Origin: an uncultured Phycisphaeraceae bacterium
GTDB lineage: Bacteria; Planctomycetota; Phycisphaerae; Phycisphaerales; UBA1924
NCBI GenBank assembly: GCA_937899905.1
Contig: CALCCF010000032.1
Coordinates: 1-64,000 of the forward strand
Reading direction: 5' to 3'
Length of the DNA: 64,000 nt
Shown here: one piece after another, positions 1 through 8,247 of the stretch
Layout: each line of letters starts with the position of its first letter
How positions within the stretch are numbered: position 1 is the stretch's first letter
Made by a program: the position numbers and the translations under genes
The notes under the pieces: model-generated
What the model was told of the DNA's origin: nothing
Seen by the model: only the letters and a program-made list of their open reading frames with translations
The model's database searches: none

Positions 1-244
1 CGATCAGTCCCGTTGCGGCGACGACGCAGAGCCCGCCGAGGCGAGCGACACGAACGACCGGGCTGATTGGCAGCCCGGCTTGGGTCTGGACTTGGTTGTT
101 GCCCACGTTTCTGGCTCTCCCTCTCGCAACGGACGGTCCCACGAACGCAGGGACGGGGTAAGGCTATCGGCGTTCCGCAGCCGAGTTCGTGAGACGAGAG
201 AACGTTTGGGTGGCGCGATCGGCGCTAGCGCGGTACAGTGCGTC
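1..244. other. Left edge, no gene recognised
   Basis: This stretch precedes the likely GTG start of the methyltransferase. The ORF track has open frames here on both strands, but none resembles a known family and they look like GC-rich shadow frames. A truncated gene running off the left edge cannot be excluded. Confidence 0.4.
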
Positions 245-1216
245 GTGGCTACGACGAGCGCGCCTGCGAAGACCAAGACTCGCCCCAAAGAGGATAAGCG
301 CAAGCTGCCCAAGCCCTTGCGTCCAAAGGGAGCCGATCTGCCCGATTGCCGCGTGTACGTCGGCGATTGCCGGGACCTCTTGCCGCAGATCCCCGAGTGC
401 GCCAAGGGCGAGGTGGACCTGGTGTTCGCCGACCCGCCGTTCAACTGGGCCCGCGGCTACGACCGCTGGGACGACTCGATGCCCGACGACGAGTACTGCG
501 ACGTCCGGCAGAGCTTTGGGCCTGCAGCGAAAGTGACGGCGTTTACCCAGCGCTGGATCGACCTGTGCATCGACGCGCTGACGCCCACCGGCAGTCTGTG
601 GATCAACATCCCCGACGACTGGGCGGCCGAGATCGTGGTCCACCTGAAGCAGCGCGGGCTGCACATGGCCAACTGGTGCGTGTGGCACTACCGCTTCGGG
701 CAGAACACGACGAGCCGGTTCATCAACAGCAAGGTCCACGCGCTGTACTTCTGCAAGGACCCGGCGAATCGGACGTGGAACGCCCAGGACGTGCTCGAGC
801 CCAGCGACCGGGCCAGCACGTACTTCGACCCTCGCACCATGGACAAGAAGGACGGCATGCCCGCCGGCCAGCGTGTGCCGATGGACGTGTGGTATGGCGA
901 GCATTGGGGCCGCATCCAGGGCAACAACAAGGAGCGTCGTGGCAAGCACGACAACCAACTGCCCGAGTTGTACCTCGCCCGCGTCGTGCGCGCCACGAGT
1001 AACGAGGGCGATCTGGTGCTCGATCCGTTCACCGGCAGCGGCACGACCGCGGTGGCCGCAACGGCGCTTGGTCGGCGTTACGTCGGCTGCGAGTTCTCGC
1101 CCGAGATGGCCAAGAGCGCACTGCAGCGCGTCGCCGCCGGCCCCGTGCGCGATCTGCGCGCGCCGGCGAAGGCCACCGCGATCTTCCAGCCAAGACGACG
1201 CAAGCCCCAGGCGTAG
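245..1216 (+). CDS. Orphan beta-class DNA methyltransferase (N6-adenine or N4-cytosine)
   Basis: Predicted SAM-dependent methylation of an exocyclic amino group in DNA. Motif IV (DLVFADPPFNW) lies near the N-terminus and the SAM-binding motif I (LDPFTGSGTTAVAA) near the C-terminus. This IV-to-I order is that of the beta group (CcrM/HinfI-like). The ORF opens at 80, but the first 55 codons look non-conserved and arginine-rich. The in-frame GTG at 245 (VATTSAPAKTK...) gives 323 aa, a normal family size, so I prefer it. No restriction endonuclease is adjacent, so it is probably a solitary regulatory methylase or half of a split system beyond the window edge. The target sequence cannot be inferred. 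Confidence 0.85.
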   Translation: MATTSAPAKTKTRPKEDKRKLPKPLRPKGADLPDCRVYVGDCRDLLPQIPECAKGEVDLVFADPPFNWARGYDRWDDSMPDDEYCDVRQSFGPAAKVTAFTQRWIDLCIDALTPTGSLWINIPDDWAAEIVVHLKQRGLHMANWCVWHYRFGQNTTSRFINSKVHALYFCKDPANRTWNAQDVLEPSDRASTYFDPRTMDKKDGMPAGQRVPMDVWYGEHWGRIQGNNKERRGKHDNQLPELYLARVVRATSNEGDLVLDPFTGSGTTAVAATALGRRYVGCEFSPEMAKSALQRVAAGPVRDLRAPAKATAIFQPRRRKPQA

Positions 1217-1230
1217 AGCCCGGGGCTTGC
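1200..1230 (+). terminator. Perfect 9-bp inverted repeat over the methyltransferase stop
   Basis: GCAAGCCCC at 1200-1208 pairs exactly with GGGGCTTGC at 1222-1230, and the TAG stop lies in the loop. No T-run follows, so a classic intrinsic terminator is not proven. It also sits at the 3' end of the convergent FG-GAP gene. Confidence 0.35.
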
Positions 1231-1260
1231 ACGAGAGAGCGTGGTTCGGCCGCGCGGTGC

Positions 1261-2850
1261 CTACTCGCAGCCGGCGTCGAAATCGTTCTGGAACGCCAGG
1301 AAGTCGAACAGGGTCAGTCGACCGTCGGCGTCGAAGTCGGCCGACGCGTCACCGGCATCGAACGCGTTCTGGAACGCTAGGAAGTCGAACAGCGTGAGCT
1401 CGCCGTCGGCGTCGAAGTCCGCACGGCATGTGGGCGCCTCGACAACGTCGGCGACGCCGTCGCGACGCTCGTTGTACTGGTACGTGCGCACCGGGGCGAG
1501 AGCGGGGTCGAAGGCGATGGTGTCTGAGGACAGCTGGTACAGCCAGGTCTGCCCATCGATCAGGTCGTTTCCGCTTGCCGAGATGTCGAGGAAGCCGTCG
1601 CCGTCAAAGTCGCCGATCGTGGGCGACTGTTGGAATGACGACGCGGTGCCAACCGGCAGCGGCCAGCCTGAGACCTGGGAGCCGTCGCCGTTGAAGGCGT
1701 AGAGCGGTGTGACGGCGGTGTTGTCGTCGACGAGGAGCTCGACGGCGCTGTCGCCATCGATGTCGGCGACCATGATCTGCGCGTGGACGGCGCCGACGAC
1801 ACCGGTGACCGGCCAGCCGGGCAAGTCGTTACCGCTGGCGTCCCACACGTGGATGCTCGCCTCGGGCGTCCGTGTCAGCGTGCGATCGCCGATGGTGATG
1901 TCCAGCGCACCATCGCCGTCGATGTCGGCGATGGTTGGTGGGATGAAGATGGAGAACTCGGTGGTTCGAGGCCAACCGGGTCGAACATCGCCGTCGTGAT
2001 CGAGCATGTACACGCGGCCGGTGAAGGGATCGACCTCGTTGGTGGTCGCGAAAACGATCTCGCGATCGCCATCGTTATCAAAGTCGGCAAGGCCCGCCGA
2101 GTTGTAGTTCAGGGTCTGGATTGTGCCGCCAGAGTCGGGCGTGAACGGGAAGCCGGGCAGCAGGTTGCCACCGGCGTCGTATGCAAACACCTGGTAGAAC
2201 GAGGAGACGACGATCTCGGGCGTGCCGTCGCCGTCGAGATCACCGACGGCCGGAGCGCCACCGCTCGAGATGTCGTTGAAGAACTGGGGGAAGCCATCTT
2301 CGATGCTGCCATCGCCTTGGTACACGGTCACCTGACCGATGCCGCTGACGTTCGAGTTGATGATGATCTCGAGGTCTTCGTCGCCGTCGAGATCGGCAAG
2401 CGCCGCCGACTTGAACGTGCCGCCGGCGTTCACGGGGAAGCCGGAGACGGTGGTGCTGTCCTTCTCGATGGCGAACAGGTTGCCGCGGATGCCGAAGAAG
2501 AACGTCTGGACGACGATCTCGTCCTCGCCATCGCCGTCGATGTCGCCGAATGCGGGCGCACCGAAAGTACCCTGACCACCGGTGAGCACGCGCGGGAAAC
2601 CGGGGACGTTGGTGCCATCGAGATTCAGGGCGTGCAGGCGATCCTGGACGACCTGCACGAGCTCGAGCTCGGGGTCGGCGTCCATGTTGACCATCATGCC
2701 ACCGTCGACCGAGGGGCCGGGGCCGAGGATGAGCGGCCAGCCGTCACGAGTCTCAAAGCCCGGAACCTGGGCGAGGGCGGGGACCGCCAGCCCGGCGGCG
2801 AGCAGGACCGCCGGAAGGGCGCGCGTCGTGGTGGTCATCGAGCGGGTCAT
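1261..2850 (-). CDS. Secreted FG-GAP/VCBS repeat protein with GC-type dockerin-like tail
   Basis: Predicted exported, possibly surface-attached beta-propeller protein of unknown ligand. The ORF is longer, but the ATG at 2850 follows AAGGAG and begins a clear signal peptide (MTRSMTTTTRALPAVLLAAGLAVPALAQ), giving 529 aa. At least seven FG-GAP-type Ca-binding motifs follow (GDIDGDGEDEIVV, ADLDGDEDLEIII, GDLDGDGTPEIVV, ADFDNDGDREIVF, ADIDGDGALDITI and others). The C-terminal ~55 residues are two near-identical EF-hand/dockerin-like loops (DFDADGELTLFDFLAFQNAFDAG, then DFDADGRLTLFDFLAFQNDF), bracketed by Cys and ending in GC. The same module ends the proteins at 20690 and 21459. No cohesin partner is visible in the window. 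Confidence 0.85.
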   Translation of the reverse strand: MTRSMTTTTRALPAVLLAAGLAVPALAQVPGFETRDGWPLILGPGPSVDGGMMVNMDADPELELVQVVQDRLHALNLDGTNVPGFPRVLTGGQGTFGAPAFGDIDGDGEDEIVVQTFFFGIRGNLFAIEKDSTTVSGFPVNAGGTFKSAALADLDGDEDLEIIINSNVSGIGQVTVYQGDGSIEDGFPQFFNDISSGGAPAVGDLDGDGTPEIVVSSFYQVFAYDAGGNLLPGFPFTPDSGGTIQTLNYNSAGLADFDNDGDREIVFATTNEVDPFTGRVYMLDHDGDVRPGWPRTTEFSIFIPPTIADIDGDGALDITIGDRTLTRTPEASIHVWDASGNDLPGWPVTGVVGAVHAQIMVADIDGDSAVELLVDDNTAVTPLYAFNGDGSQVSGWPLPVGTASSFQQSPTIGDFDGDGFLDISASGNDLIDGQTWLYQLSSDTIAFDPALAPVRTYQYNERRDGVADVVEAPTCRADFDADGELTLFDFLAFQNAFDAGDASADFDADGRLTLFDFLAFQNDFDAGCE

Positions 2851-2992
2851 GGGAATCTCCTTCGTCCGGCGAACGCTGGGTGCTTGTTCTTCGCGGCTCG
2901 GGGCGATGCGGCTGGTGAGGCGGCACGTGCCGCGGGCCCGCAACACTGGACTGTACCGGATCCGTGCGATCGGCACAAGCGGATCCAAAAAC

Positions 2993-3004
2993 ATTTCTAG
3001 AAAT
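2993..3004. promoter_or_regulatory. ATTTCTAGAAAT palindrome in a divergent promoter region
   Basis: A perfect 12-bp palindrome, flanked by CCAAAA and TTTTGG to give a longer imperfect dyad. It lies in an AT-rich pocket between divergently transcribed genes starting at 2850 (minus) and 3055 (plus). A shared operator or promoter element is plausible; no regulator can be assigned. Confidence 0.35.
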
Positions 3005-3054
3005 TTTGGCGATAGGATGAGGCCTTGTCCGGTTGGGGCTATAAACTGACCTCC

Positions 3055-4296
3055 ATGGACCCGACCAACCACACACCAAATGGGGCCGCCACGCTGGACG
3101 CCGAGGTTGTTGAGGCGGTCGTGGGTGTCCGATCGGCGTACGCCGACCTGCTGGCGGCGATCCCGCGAGACTCTGACGGTGCGATCGGCGTGGAGCGGGC
3201 CCTTGGGGTCAGCAAGAAGCTGGCGTGGCAGGTGTATCGGGCAGCGACCTCCGATAACCCGTTGAGTTCGGGTGCGCGTGTGCCGGGGCGGGCGGCGGCG
3301 AGGCAAGTCGTCGCGGCCGCGCAACGCGTGGGCATCGACGACGCGTTGGCCGAGCGCATCAACGAAGCCACCGAGCGGTTCTTCGCCACGGTGGATGCAC
3401 ACGCGGACGATCGCAGCAGCTTCGACCTGATGGTGCGCTCTGTGACCGGCGAGGGCATCGAGGGCCACGACGCCGAGCTCAAGCGGACGGCCTACCGCGT
3501 GAATCGGGAACTCGTGGGTCGATGCTGTGACGTCGACGTGTACACGCTGCTCGTCGCGCCGTCGTCCACGCCGGGGCACATGGACATGTGCTCGCTTCGC
3601 GGGCTGCACGGATTGCGTCGGCTTCGGCCGGACGTCCCCCTGGTGATCTCACGCCACCGGTTCGATCAGGGCGAGGGCAACGTTCGCGCGCGCGAGCCGG
3701 TCTTCGATGAGGCCGTCGAGGGCGGGCCGTTGGGCCTGGTTGCCGAGTTCTCGACCGAGCCGATGCCGGAGATCTCGGCGCACACCGGGCAGGATGGCTA
3801 CACGCGCTTCGTGGCAAGGGCCGATCGCTTGGGTACGTCTTCGGCGGTGAGTTGCTATCTGGCCGATGTGTCGCGCGGGCTGCCCATCCGCACGCCCGAC
3901 GGCTCGGCGGCGATCGGTCACATCCACGAGATCGGCACGCCGGCGAGGGTGCTGTACCAGGACATGCTCATCGATCGTCGGCTGCTCTCCGAGAGCGAGT
4001 TCGGCGTCGTGTCCCCCGAGCTGCGTGTGCTGAGCCGACGCCTGGACACGACCGCCTGGCCGGGCGACGACCGCGGCGTGCTGCTGCCCACGGAGGAGCG
4101 GCTGGTGCGTGCGGGCCGCGGGGCGGGCGCGCTGAGCACGACGGAGCTCCCGCAGTATCCGGGCATGGTGGAGCGCACGGCGCAGCGGCTGGGCGTCGAC
4201 CTCGACGACATGGTGCTGTTCCGCGTGCGCGTCGAGCACCCGGTGTTGTACTCGGTGGTGTGGGTCAGGCTGGACCTCGACGGGCGAGTCGGCTGA
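3055..4296 (+). CDS. Conserved-looking hypothetical protein, possible N-terminal HTH
   Basis: 413 aa from the ATG at 3055 (MDPTNHTPNG); the ORF track start ten codons upstream has no advantage. I do not recognise the family. The N-terminal segment GAIGVERALGVSKKLAWQVYRAA could form a helix-turn-helix (seen pattern, weak). The rest is a mixed alpha/beta soluble protein without signal peptide or membrane segment. It is divergent from the FG-GAP gene across 204 bp containing a palindrome, so shared regulation is possible but unproven. Codon use matches its neighbours. Confidence 0.6.
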   Translation: MDPTNHTPNGAATLDAEVVEAVVGVRSAYADLLAAIPRDSDGAIGVERALGVSKKLAWQVYRAATSDNPLSSGARVPGRAAARQVVAAAQRVGIDDALAERINEATERFFATVDAHADDRSSFDLMVRSVTGEGIEGHDAELKRTAYRVNRELVGRCCDVDVYTLLVAPSSTPGHMDMCSLRGLHGLRRLRPDVPLVISRHRFDQGEGNVRAREPVFDEAVEGGPLGLVAEFSTEPMPEISAHTGQDGYTRFVARADRLGTSSAVSCYLADVSRGLPIRTPDGSAAIGHIHEIGTPARVLYQDMLIDRRLLSESEFGVVSPELRVLSRRLDTTAWPGDDRGVLLPTEERLVRAGRGAGALSTTELPQYPGMVERTAQRLGVDLDDMVLFRVRVEHPVLYSVVWVRLDLDGRVG

Positions 4297-4314
4297 TCGC
4301 AGCCAGAGCAGCGC

Positions 4315-4590
4315 CTAACGCGACACGTGGCCGGCGAGCGCGGCCAGGGCCTTGATGTCTTGGGCGTCGACGATGCGGTCGATCTGCTCTTGGGCGACGC
4401 CCTTTTGTTTGAGGGCGGCGCGGGCGCTGTTCCAGAGGCGCTTGAGCGCGGCTTGCTTGCCTTCGGCGGTCGCCATGTAAAGCTCGGAGACGACCTCGGC
4501 GAGGCGCGTCTCCACGATGCTGTCTTTATTGGCGTAGTAGCGCCCGACGATCTTCTGCTGGTGGGCCGAAAGGTCGGGGCGTTTGGCCAT
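4315..4590 (-). CDS. Small basic hypothetical protein downstream of rpsU
   Basis: 91 aa, almost entirely helical (MAKRPDLSAHQQKIVGRYYANKDSIVETRLAEVVSELYM...), with no signal peptide or membrane segment. It lies 26 nt downstream of rpsU on the same strand, so co-transcription is likely. The Lys/Arg/Gln-rich composition and ribosomal-gene context suggest a translation- or RNA-associated role, but this is inference. I do not recognise a named family. Confidence 0.65.
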   Translation of the reverse strand: MAKRPDLSAHQQKIVGRYYANKDSIVETRLAEVVSELYMATAEGKQAALKRLWNSARAALKQKGVAQEQIDRIVDAQDIKALAALAGHVSR

Positions 4591-4616
4591 GGCCAGTGCG
4601 TGCTATTAGAAGACGC

Positions 4617-4817
4617 TTACTTGCGGCCGAAGGACTGCTCGCGCAGCCGCTTGTTGACGGCCTTGCGTGCGGCGCGACGACGGCGCTCGCTGGGCTTCTC
4701 GAAGAATTCCTTGCGCTTGATGTCCTTCGTGAGCCCTTCCTTCTCGCAGAGCTTCTTGAAGCGCTTCATCATTTGCTCGACGGACTCGCCGCCGCGGGCC
4801 TTGATGCGGATCGCCAT
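4617..4817 (-). CDS. rpsU: 30S ribosomal protein S21
   Basis: 66 aa protein of the small ribosomal subunit. It matches S21: MAIRIKARGGESVEQMMKRFKKLCEKEGL..., then the basic tail KPSERRRRAARKAVNKRLREQSF. The ORF track begins twelve codons earlier, but the ATG at 4817 follows GGAGG and gives the usual S21 length. The small hypothetical gene at 4315-4590 follows closely. Confidence 0.93.
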   Translation of the reverse strand: MAIRIKARGGESVEQMMKRFKKLCEKEGLTKDIKRKEFFEKPSERRRRAARKAVNKRLREQSFGRK

Positions 4818-5008
4818 GAGAGCGTGAACCTCCACCCCGCCGCCAGGGCCCACTCCACCGGGCCCCGTTCGTGGGAACGTGAAGGATTGGATGGCCCTGG
4901 GGTCAAGTCAAGATGGGAGGTGCGATGCAAAGCGAGGCTTCGAGTCCGGAATCACCCCCGGGGCTCGAGCACGAGCCCGCACGCACACCGCGCCAGGAGG
5001 CCACCGCC

Positions 5009-5920
5009 ATGAACGTCCCCATCTCCCTGCTCGCCCTGGCCCTTGGCACGGGGTTGCCCCATACACAGTCCCAACAGGTCGCCGATCCGCCCGCCCGCAC
5101 CGCCGAAGCGATCAATGCGGCGGCCGAGGCACGGGTCGCGGGGATCTTCGAGGCCGCGGGCATCAAGCCCCGGCGGCTGCTCCTTCTGGGCACGTTCCAC
5201 TTCAAGGACGCCGGGCTGGATGCGTACAAGCCGCAGCACGAGTTCGCTGCCCTCAGCGAGCGTCGGCAGGACGAGATCGCCGAGGTCATCGATCGGCTCG
5301 ACGGCTTCGACGCCGACGTGGTGTGCGTCGAAGCGCGGCCCGAGTCGCAGACCGCACTCGATCAGAGATTTGGGGCCTTCCGAGCCGGTGAGTGGGACCT
5401 GCCGGCGAACGAGATCTACCAGCTTGGGTTCCGGCTGGCCGATCGCGAGGGTCTCGAGGGCGTGCACGCCGTCGATGCCGCCATGCGGTGGATGCAGCCC
5501 CAGACCGACATCGAGGCATGGGCTCAGGAGAATGACCAGGAGCGCAAGCTGGACAGCCCGCTGATGCGAGCCGCGTATCCGGTGTTCATCGAGAGCGATC
5601 GCGAGGTCGATGCCTGGCACCTGATCGATACGCTGCTGGCCCGAAACGCAACACCGAGACTCGAAGCCTCGCACGGCGGATACATCACCGAGCGGTTCGC
5701 GATCGGTGACGGCGAGGCGTACCCGGGCGTGGACGGCTTCGTCACGACCTGGCACAACCGCAACGTGCGCATCTTCCAGAACATCATCAACGCGAGCGAG
5801 CCGGGCGACGATGTCGTCGTTGTCATCGGCGTTGGGCACGTGCCGCTGCTTCGGCACATGGCCCAGTGCTCGCCCGACTTCGAGCTGGTCGAGGTCGTCG
5901 ACATTCTCGGCGACGGATAA
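5009..5920 (+). CDS. Secreted DUF5694-like protein (TraB/GumN-type fold)
   Basis: 303 aa from the ATG at 5009, preceded by AGGAGG. The N-terminus MNVPISLLALALGTGLPHTQSQQ looks like a short signal peptide. The spaced motifs LLLLGTFHFKD, VVCVEARPE, WHNRNVRIFQNI and VVVIGVGHVPLLRHM resemble DUF5694, a TraB/GumN-related family with conserved GTxH and GxGH signatures thought to belong to a metal-dependent hydrolase fold. The substrate is unknown. It is a single gene, with 150 bp before the next ORF and no partner nearby. Confidence 0.75.
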   Translation: MNVPISLLALALGTGLPHTQSQQVADPPARTAEAINAAAEARVAGIFEAAGIKPRRLLLLGTFHFKDAGLDAYKPQHEFAALSERRQDEIAEVIDRLDGFDADVVCVEARPESQTALDQRFGAFRAGEWDLPANEIYQLGFRLADREGLEGVHAVDAAMRWMQPQTDIEAWAQENDQERKLDSPLMRAAYPVFIESDREVDAWHLIDTLLARNATPRLEASHGGYITERFAIGDGEAYPGVDGFVTTWHNRNVRIFQNIINASEPGDDVVVVIGVGHVPLLRHMAQCSPDFELVEVVDILGDG

Positions 5921-6073
5921 ACACACCACCCGTCCGAGAACGCCCCAGCCCGAACGATCGGCACATGTTCCTGCGCATTTGGCCGGAACCCAGACCGCGC
6001 TGTAGAGGAAACCGCCATCCGACGATGCCCTTCGTGCCGGGCGGATGATCGCCCGAGCTTTGGAGGGTGTGCC

Positions 6074-6658
6074 ATGCTGGGGGATCTTGGATGTTCGTGC
6101 TCGCGTCGTGGGGCGGTGAAGCCGGCAGTGATTGTCGTCGTCACCCTGGTCGTGGTCGTCGGCGCAATCTTCATCAAGGGCATGGCCGGCGCTGTTGCGG
6201 CGTTCGCCGCGGAAGAGCGCGGGCGTGAAGAGATCACCGCGGTCGCGCAAGAGCTGAGCGCCGATGGTGCGCTCACCGTCGGCTTCGGCGGTGGTGCGAA
6301 CCTCAGCGGTAAGCTCGCCATCGCGGATTGGGGCACCGGCGAGATCCAATACACGTTCGAGTCGGAGATCCCCTTCGACCTCCGCGCCACGGGCTCGGCT
6401 GACCTCGGTGTGCTGCTGCTGGTCGATCGCCAGAAGGTCAAGGTCGGCACCTATGTCGATGAGGTCACCGGCGAGACAACGGGCGACGCGTACCGCTGGG
6501 TGTGGGACGCGCGGCTCGTCGATGTCGCGTCGAAGGCCATCGTCGCGCGGCAGGACTTCGTAGGCAAGGAGCCGCCGGCGACCACCTCGCTCGATTGGAA
6601 CTGGGGCGCCGAGCCGGCCGAGGAAGCCGTCGCCTGGGCCGTCGGGCTGATGCGCTAA
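6074..6658 (+). CDS. Membrane-anchored hypothetical protein
   Basis: 194 aa; the ATG at 6074 follows GGAGG with 7-nt spacing. One N-terminal transmembrane segment (AVIVVVTLVVVVGAIFI, about residues 17-34) is followed by a ~150-residue extracytoplasmic domain rich in beta strands. I do not recognise the domain. The next gene (GIDE-domain) starts 14 nt downstream with its own Shine-Dalgarno, so the two probably form an operon and may act together at the membrane. Confidence 0.6.
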   Translation: MLGDLGCSCSRRGAVKPAVIVVVTLVVVVGAIFIKGMAGAVAAFAAEERGREEITAVAQELSADGALTVGFGGGANLSGKLAIADWGTGEIQYTFESEIPFDLRATGSADLGVLLLVDRQKVKVGTYVDEVTGETTGDAYRWVWDARLVDVASKAIVARQDFVGKEPPATTSLDWNWGAEPAEEAVAWAVGLMR

Positions 6659-6672
6659 CGAGGGGGCGTCCG

Positions 6673-7494
6673 ATGCTCGCGATCATCGTTAATCTGATTC
6701 TCGTTGGTGTCGGCGTGCTCGGGCTTGTGCTGCCGGTGTGCGGCTGGAAGATGTTTCGCCGCCGCGCGGACATCCGACGCACGCCCGTGCGCACCGTCAG
6801 CATGCTGGATCGTGGCTGGACGGCCCTTGAGGGACGGGCCGTTCCGTCGACCGATCTCGTTGGGCCGTTCTCCGCTCGGCCCTGCGTGTACGTCGAGGCC
6901 ATCGTCGAGGAGCTGGAGATCTTCCAGGTAGGCCGGCGCCAGACGCACTCGAACCGTGCACCCGCGTGGACGCAGGTGGACTCGGTCACGACAAGCCAGC
7001 CGTTCTACGTCGAGGACAGCACGGGCCGCGTGCTGGTGTCGGCCATCGAGGACGACGTGCATCTGGACGTGCGCGAGAGCTTTACGTTCCAGAACGTCGA
7101 CGAGAAGTCCGGCGCGTTTACGCAGCCGCTGCTGCCGCACATCGTCGACTCGTTGCAACGGCTGGGCATCGATCCGCTGAACGAAGACGGCCAGCCCCGG
7201 CGGCTGCGGTACATCGAGCGCGCGATCGAGGTTGGCGAGGACGTGTTTGTCACCGGCAACCACTCGCACCACGGTGAGGACCTCACGCGTTCCATGCCCG
7301 GCGAGCCGGTGCAGGGCGTGCGATCGGTCATCACCAGCGAGGGCGGCAAGCGCGCGTATGTCTCGCAGGGCACGGCCTCGGCGATCTCGGGACGCTTGCT
7401 GTGGCAGGCACTGGCCTGCATGGCCGGTGGGCCTGCGTTGACGGTTGTGTGCTTCGGCTGCCTGTACCTGATCTACGGCATCGACTGGGGCTGA
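6673..7494 (+). CDS. GIDE-domain (MULAN-like) membrane protein
   Basis: 273 aa. The start at ATG 6673 follows GAGGGGG; the ORF track start upstream overlaps the previous gene. There is an N-terminal transmembrane helix (IIVNLILVGVGVLGLVLPVCG) and another at the C-terminus. Between them is a region resembling the GIDE domain of mitochondrial ubiquitin ligase MUL1 (GRAVPSTDLVGPFSARPCVYVEAIVEE, then FYVEDSTGRVLV). Bacterial homologues lack RING fingers, as here, so no ligase activity is implied. It may have a role in membrane or envelope stress (inference). Confidence 0.65.
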   Translation: MLAIIVNLILVGVGVLGLVLPVCGWKMFRRRADIRRTPVRTVSMLDRGWTALEGRAVPSTDLVGPFSARPCVYVEAIVEELEIFQVGRRQTHSNRAPAWTQVDSVTTSQPFYVEDSTGRVLVSAIEDDVHLDVRESFTFQNVDEKSGAFTQPLLPHIVDSLQRLGIDPLNEDGQPRRLRYIERAIEVGEDVFVTGNHSHHGEDLTRSMPGEPVQGVRSVITSEGGKRAYVSQGTASAISGRLLWQALACMAGGPALTVVCFGCLYLIYGIDWG

Positions 7495-7529
7495 TCGGCC
7501 GATCCGGCGACGCCGGCGTAGCCTCGGCG

Positions 7530-8177
7530 ATGCTGGTCGATATCTCGCCGCCGCTCTCGCCGCGAACGGCCGTGTTCCCCGGAGACACGCCGTTGTCGCG
7601 GCGGGTGCTCATGGACACCGCCAACGGCGACCACCTGACGCTGAGCACCCTGACATCGACGGTGCACGTCGGCAGCCACGCCGATGGCGAGAACCACTAC
7701 AAGCCCGGCGGCCGAGCGATCGATGAGCACTCGCTGGAGGTGTATCTCGGCCCGTGCGTCGTCGCGCCAGTCCTTGCCGAGAGCGGCCAGCGTTTTGGCC
7801 TGGACGCAATCGACGAGAAGTGGCTGGATGCTTTGGCCGGTCTCGTTGCCGATGGGCAGCCCGGCCGGCTTCTGTTGCACACCGGGACGGGTGGGTCGCC
7901 CGAGTCGTTCCCGAACGATCTCGCGGCACCCGAGCCCGCGGCGATCGACGAGTTGGCCGAGCGTGGCGTTCGCTTGTTGGGTGTGGATACCCCCAGCGTG
8001 GATCTTGCCGACGCCAAGGACCTGATCGGGCACGCGGCGTGCGCCCGCGGCGGGGTGTCCATATTGGAAGGGCTGGTGCTCGATGGTGTCGAGCCGGGCG
8101 TCTGGGAACTGATCGCGCTGCCGCTGAAGCTGGTCGGCTTCGACGCCAGCCCGGTGCGCGCGGTGTTGCGGCGCTAG
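7530..8177 (+). CDS. kynB: Kynurenine formamidase-like cyclase-family hydrolase
   Basis: 215 aa, the size of bacterial KynB. It starts MLVDISPPLSPRTAVFPGDTPL, typical of the family, and carries the metal-binding signature HVGSHADGENHY (family HxGTHxDxPxH). The GVDTPSVD motif and C-terminal LEGLVLDGVEPGVWELIALPLKL also match. KynB hydrolyses N-formylkynurenine in tryptophan catabolism. No other kynurenine-pathway gene lies nearby, so another cyclic or arylformamide substrate is possible. The ATG at 7530 was chosen because conservation begins there. Confidence 0.8.
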   Translation: MLVDISPPLSPRTAVFPGDTPLSRRVLMDTANGDHLTLSTLTSTVHVGSHADGENHYKPGGRAIDEHSLEVYLGPCVVAPVLAESGQRFGLDAIDEKWLDALAGLVADGQPGRLLLHTGTGGSPESFPNDLAAPEPAAIDELAERGVRLLGVDTPSVDLADAKDLIGHAACARGGVSILEGLVLDGVEPGVWELIALPLKLVGFDASPVRAVLRR

Positions 8178-8247
8178 TCTCACCTGATCTCCGGATTGGG
8201 TGCCCGACCGGGCCGGCCTCGTACAGGGAAAAGACAAGGAGCGAGCC

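Noticed and set aside
1783-3000. Long plus-strand ORF (405 aa) opposite the FG-GAP gene
   Set aside because: It is antisense to the repeat-bearing gene, has valine/glycine/arginine-rich composition typical of GC-rich shadow frames, and matches no family.
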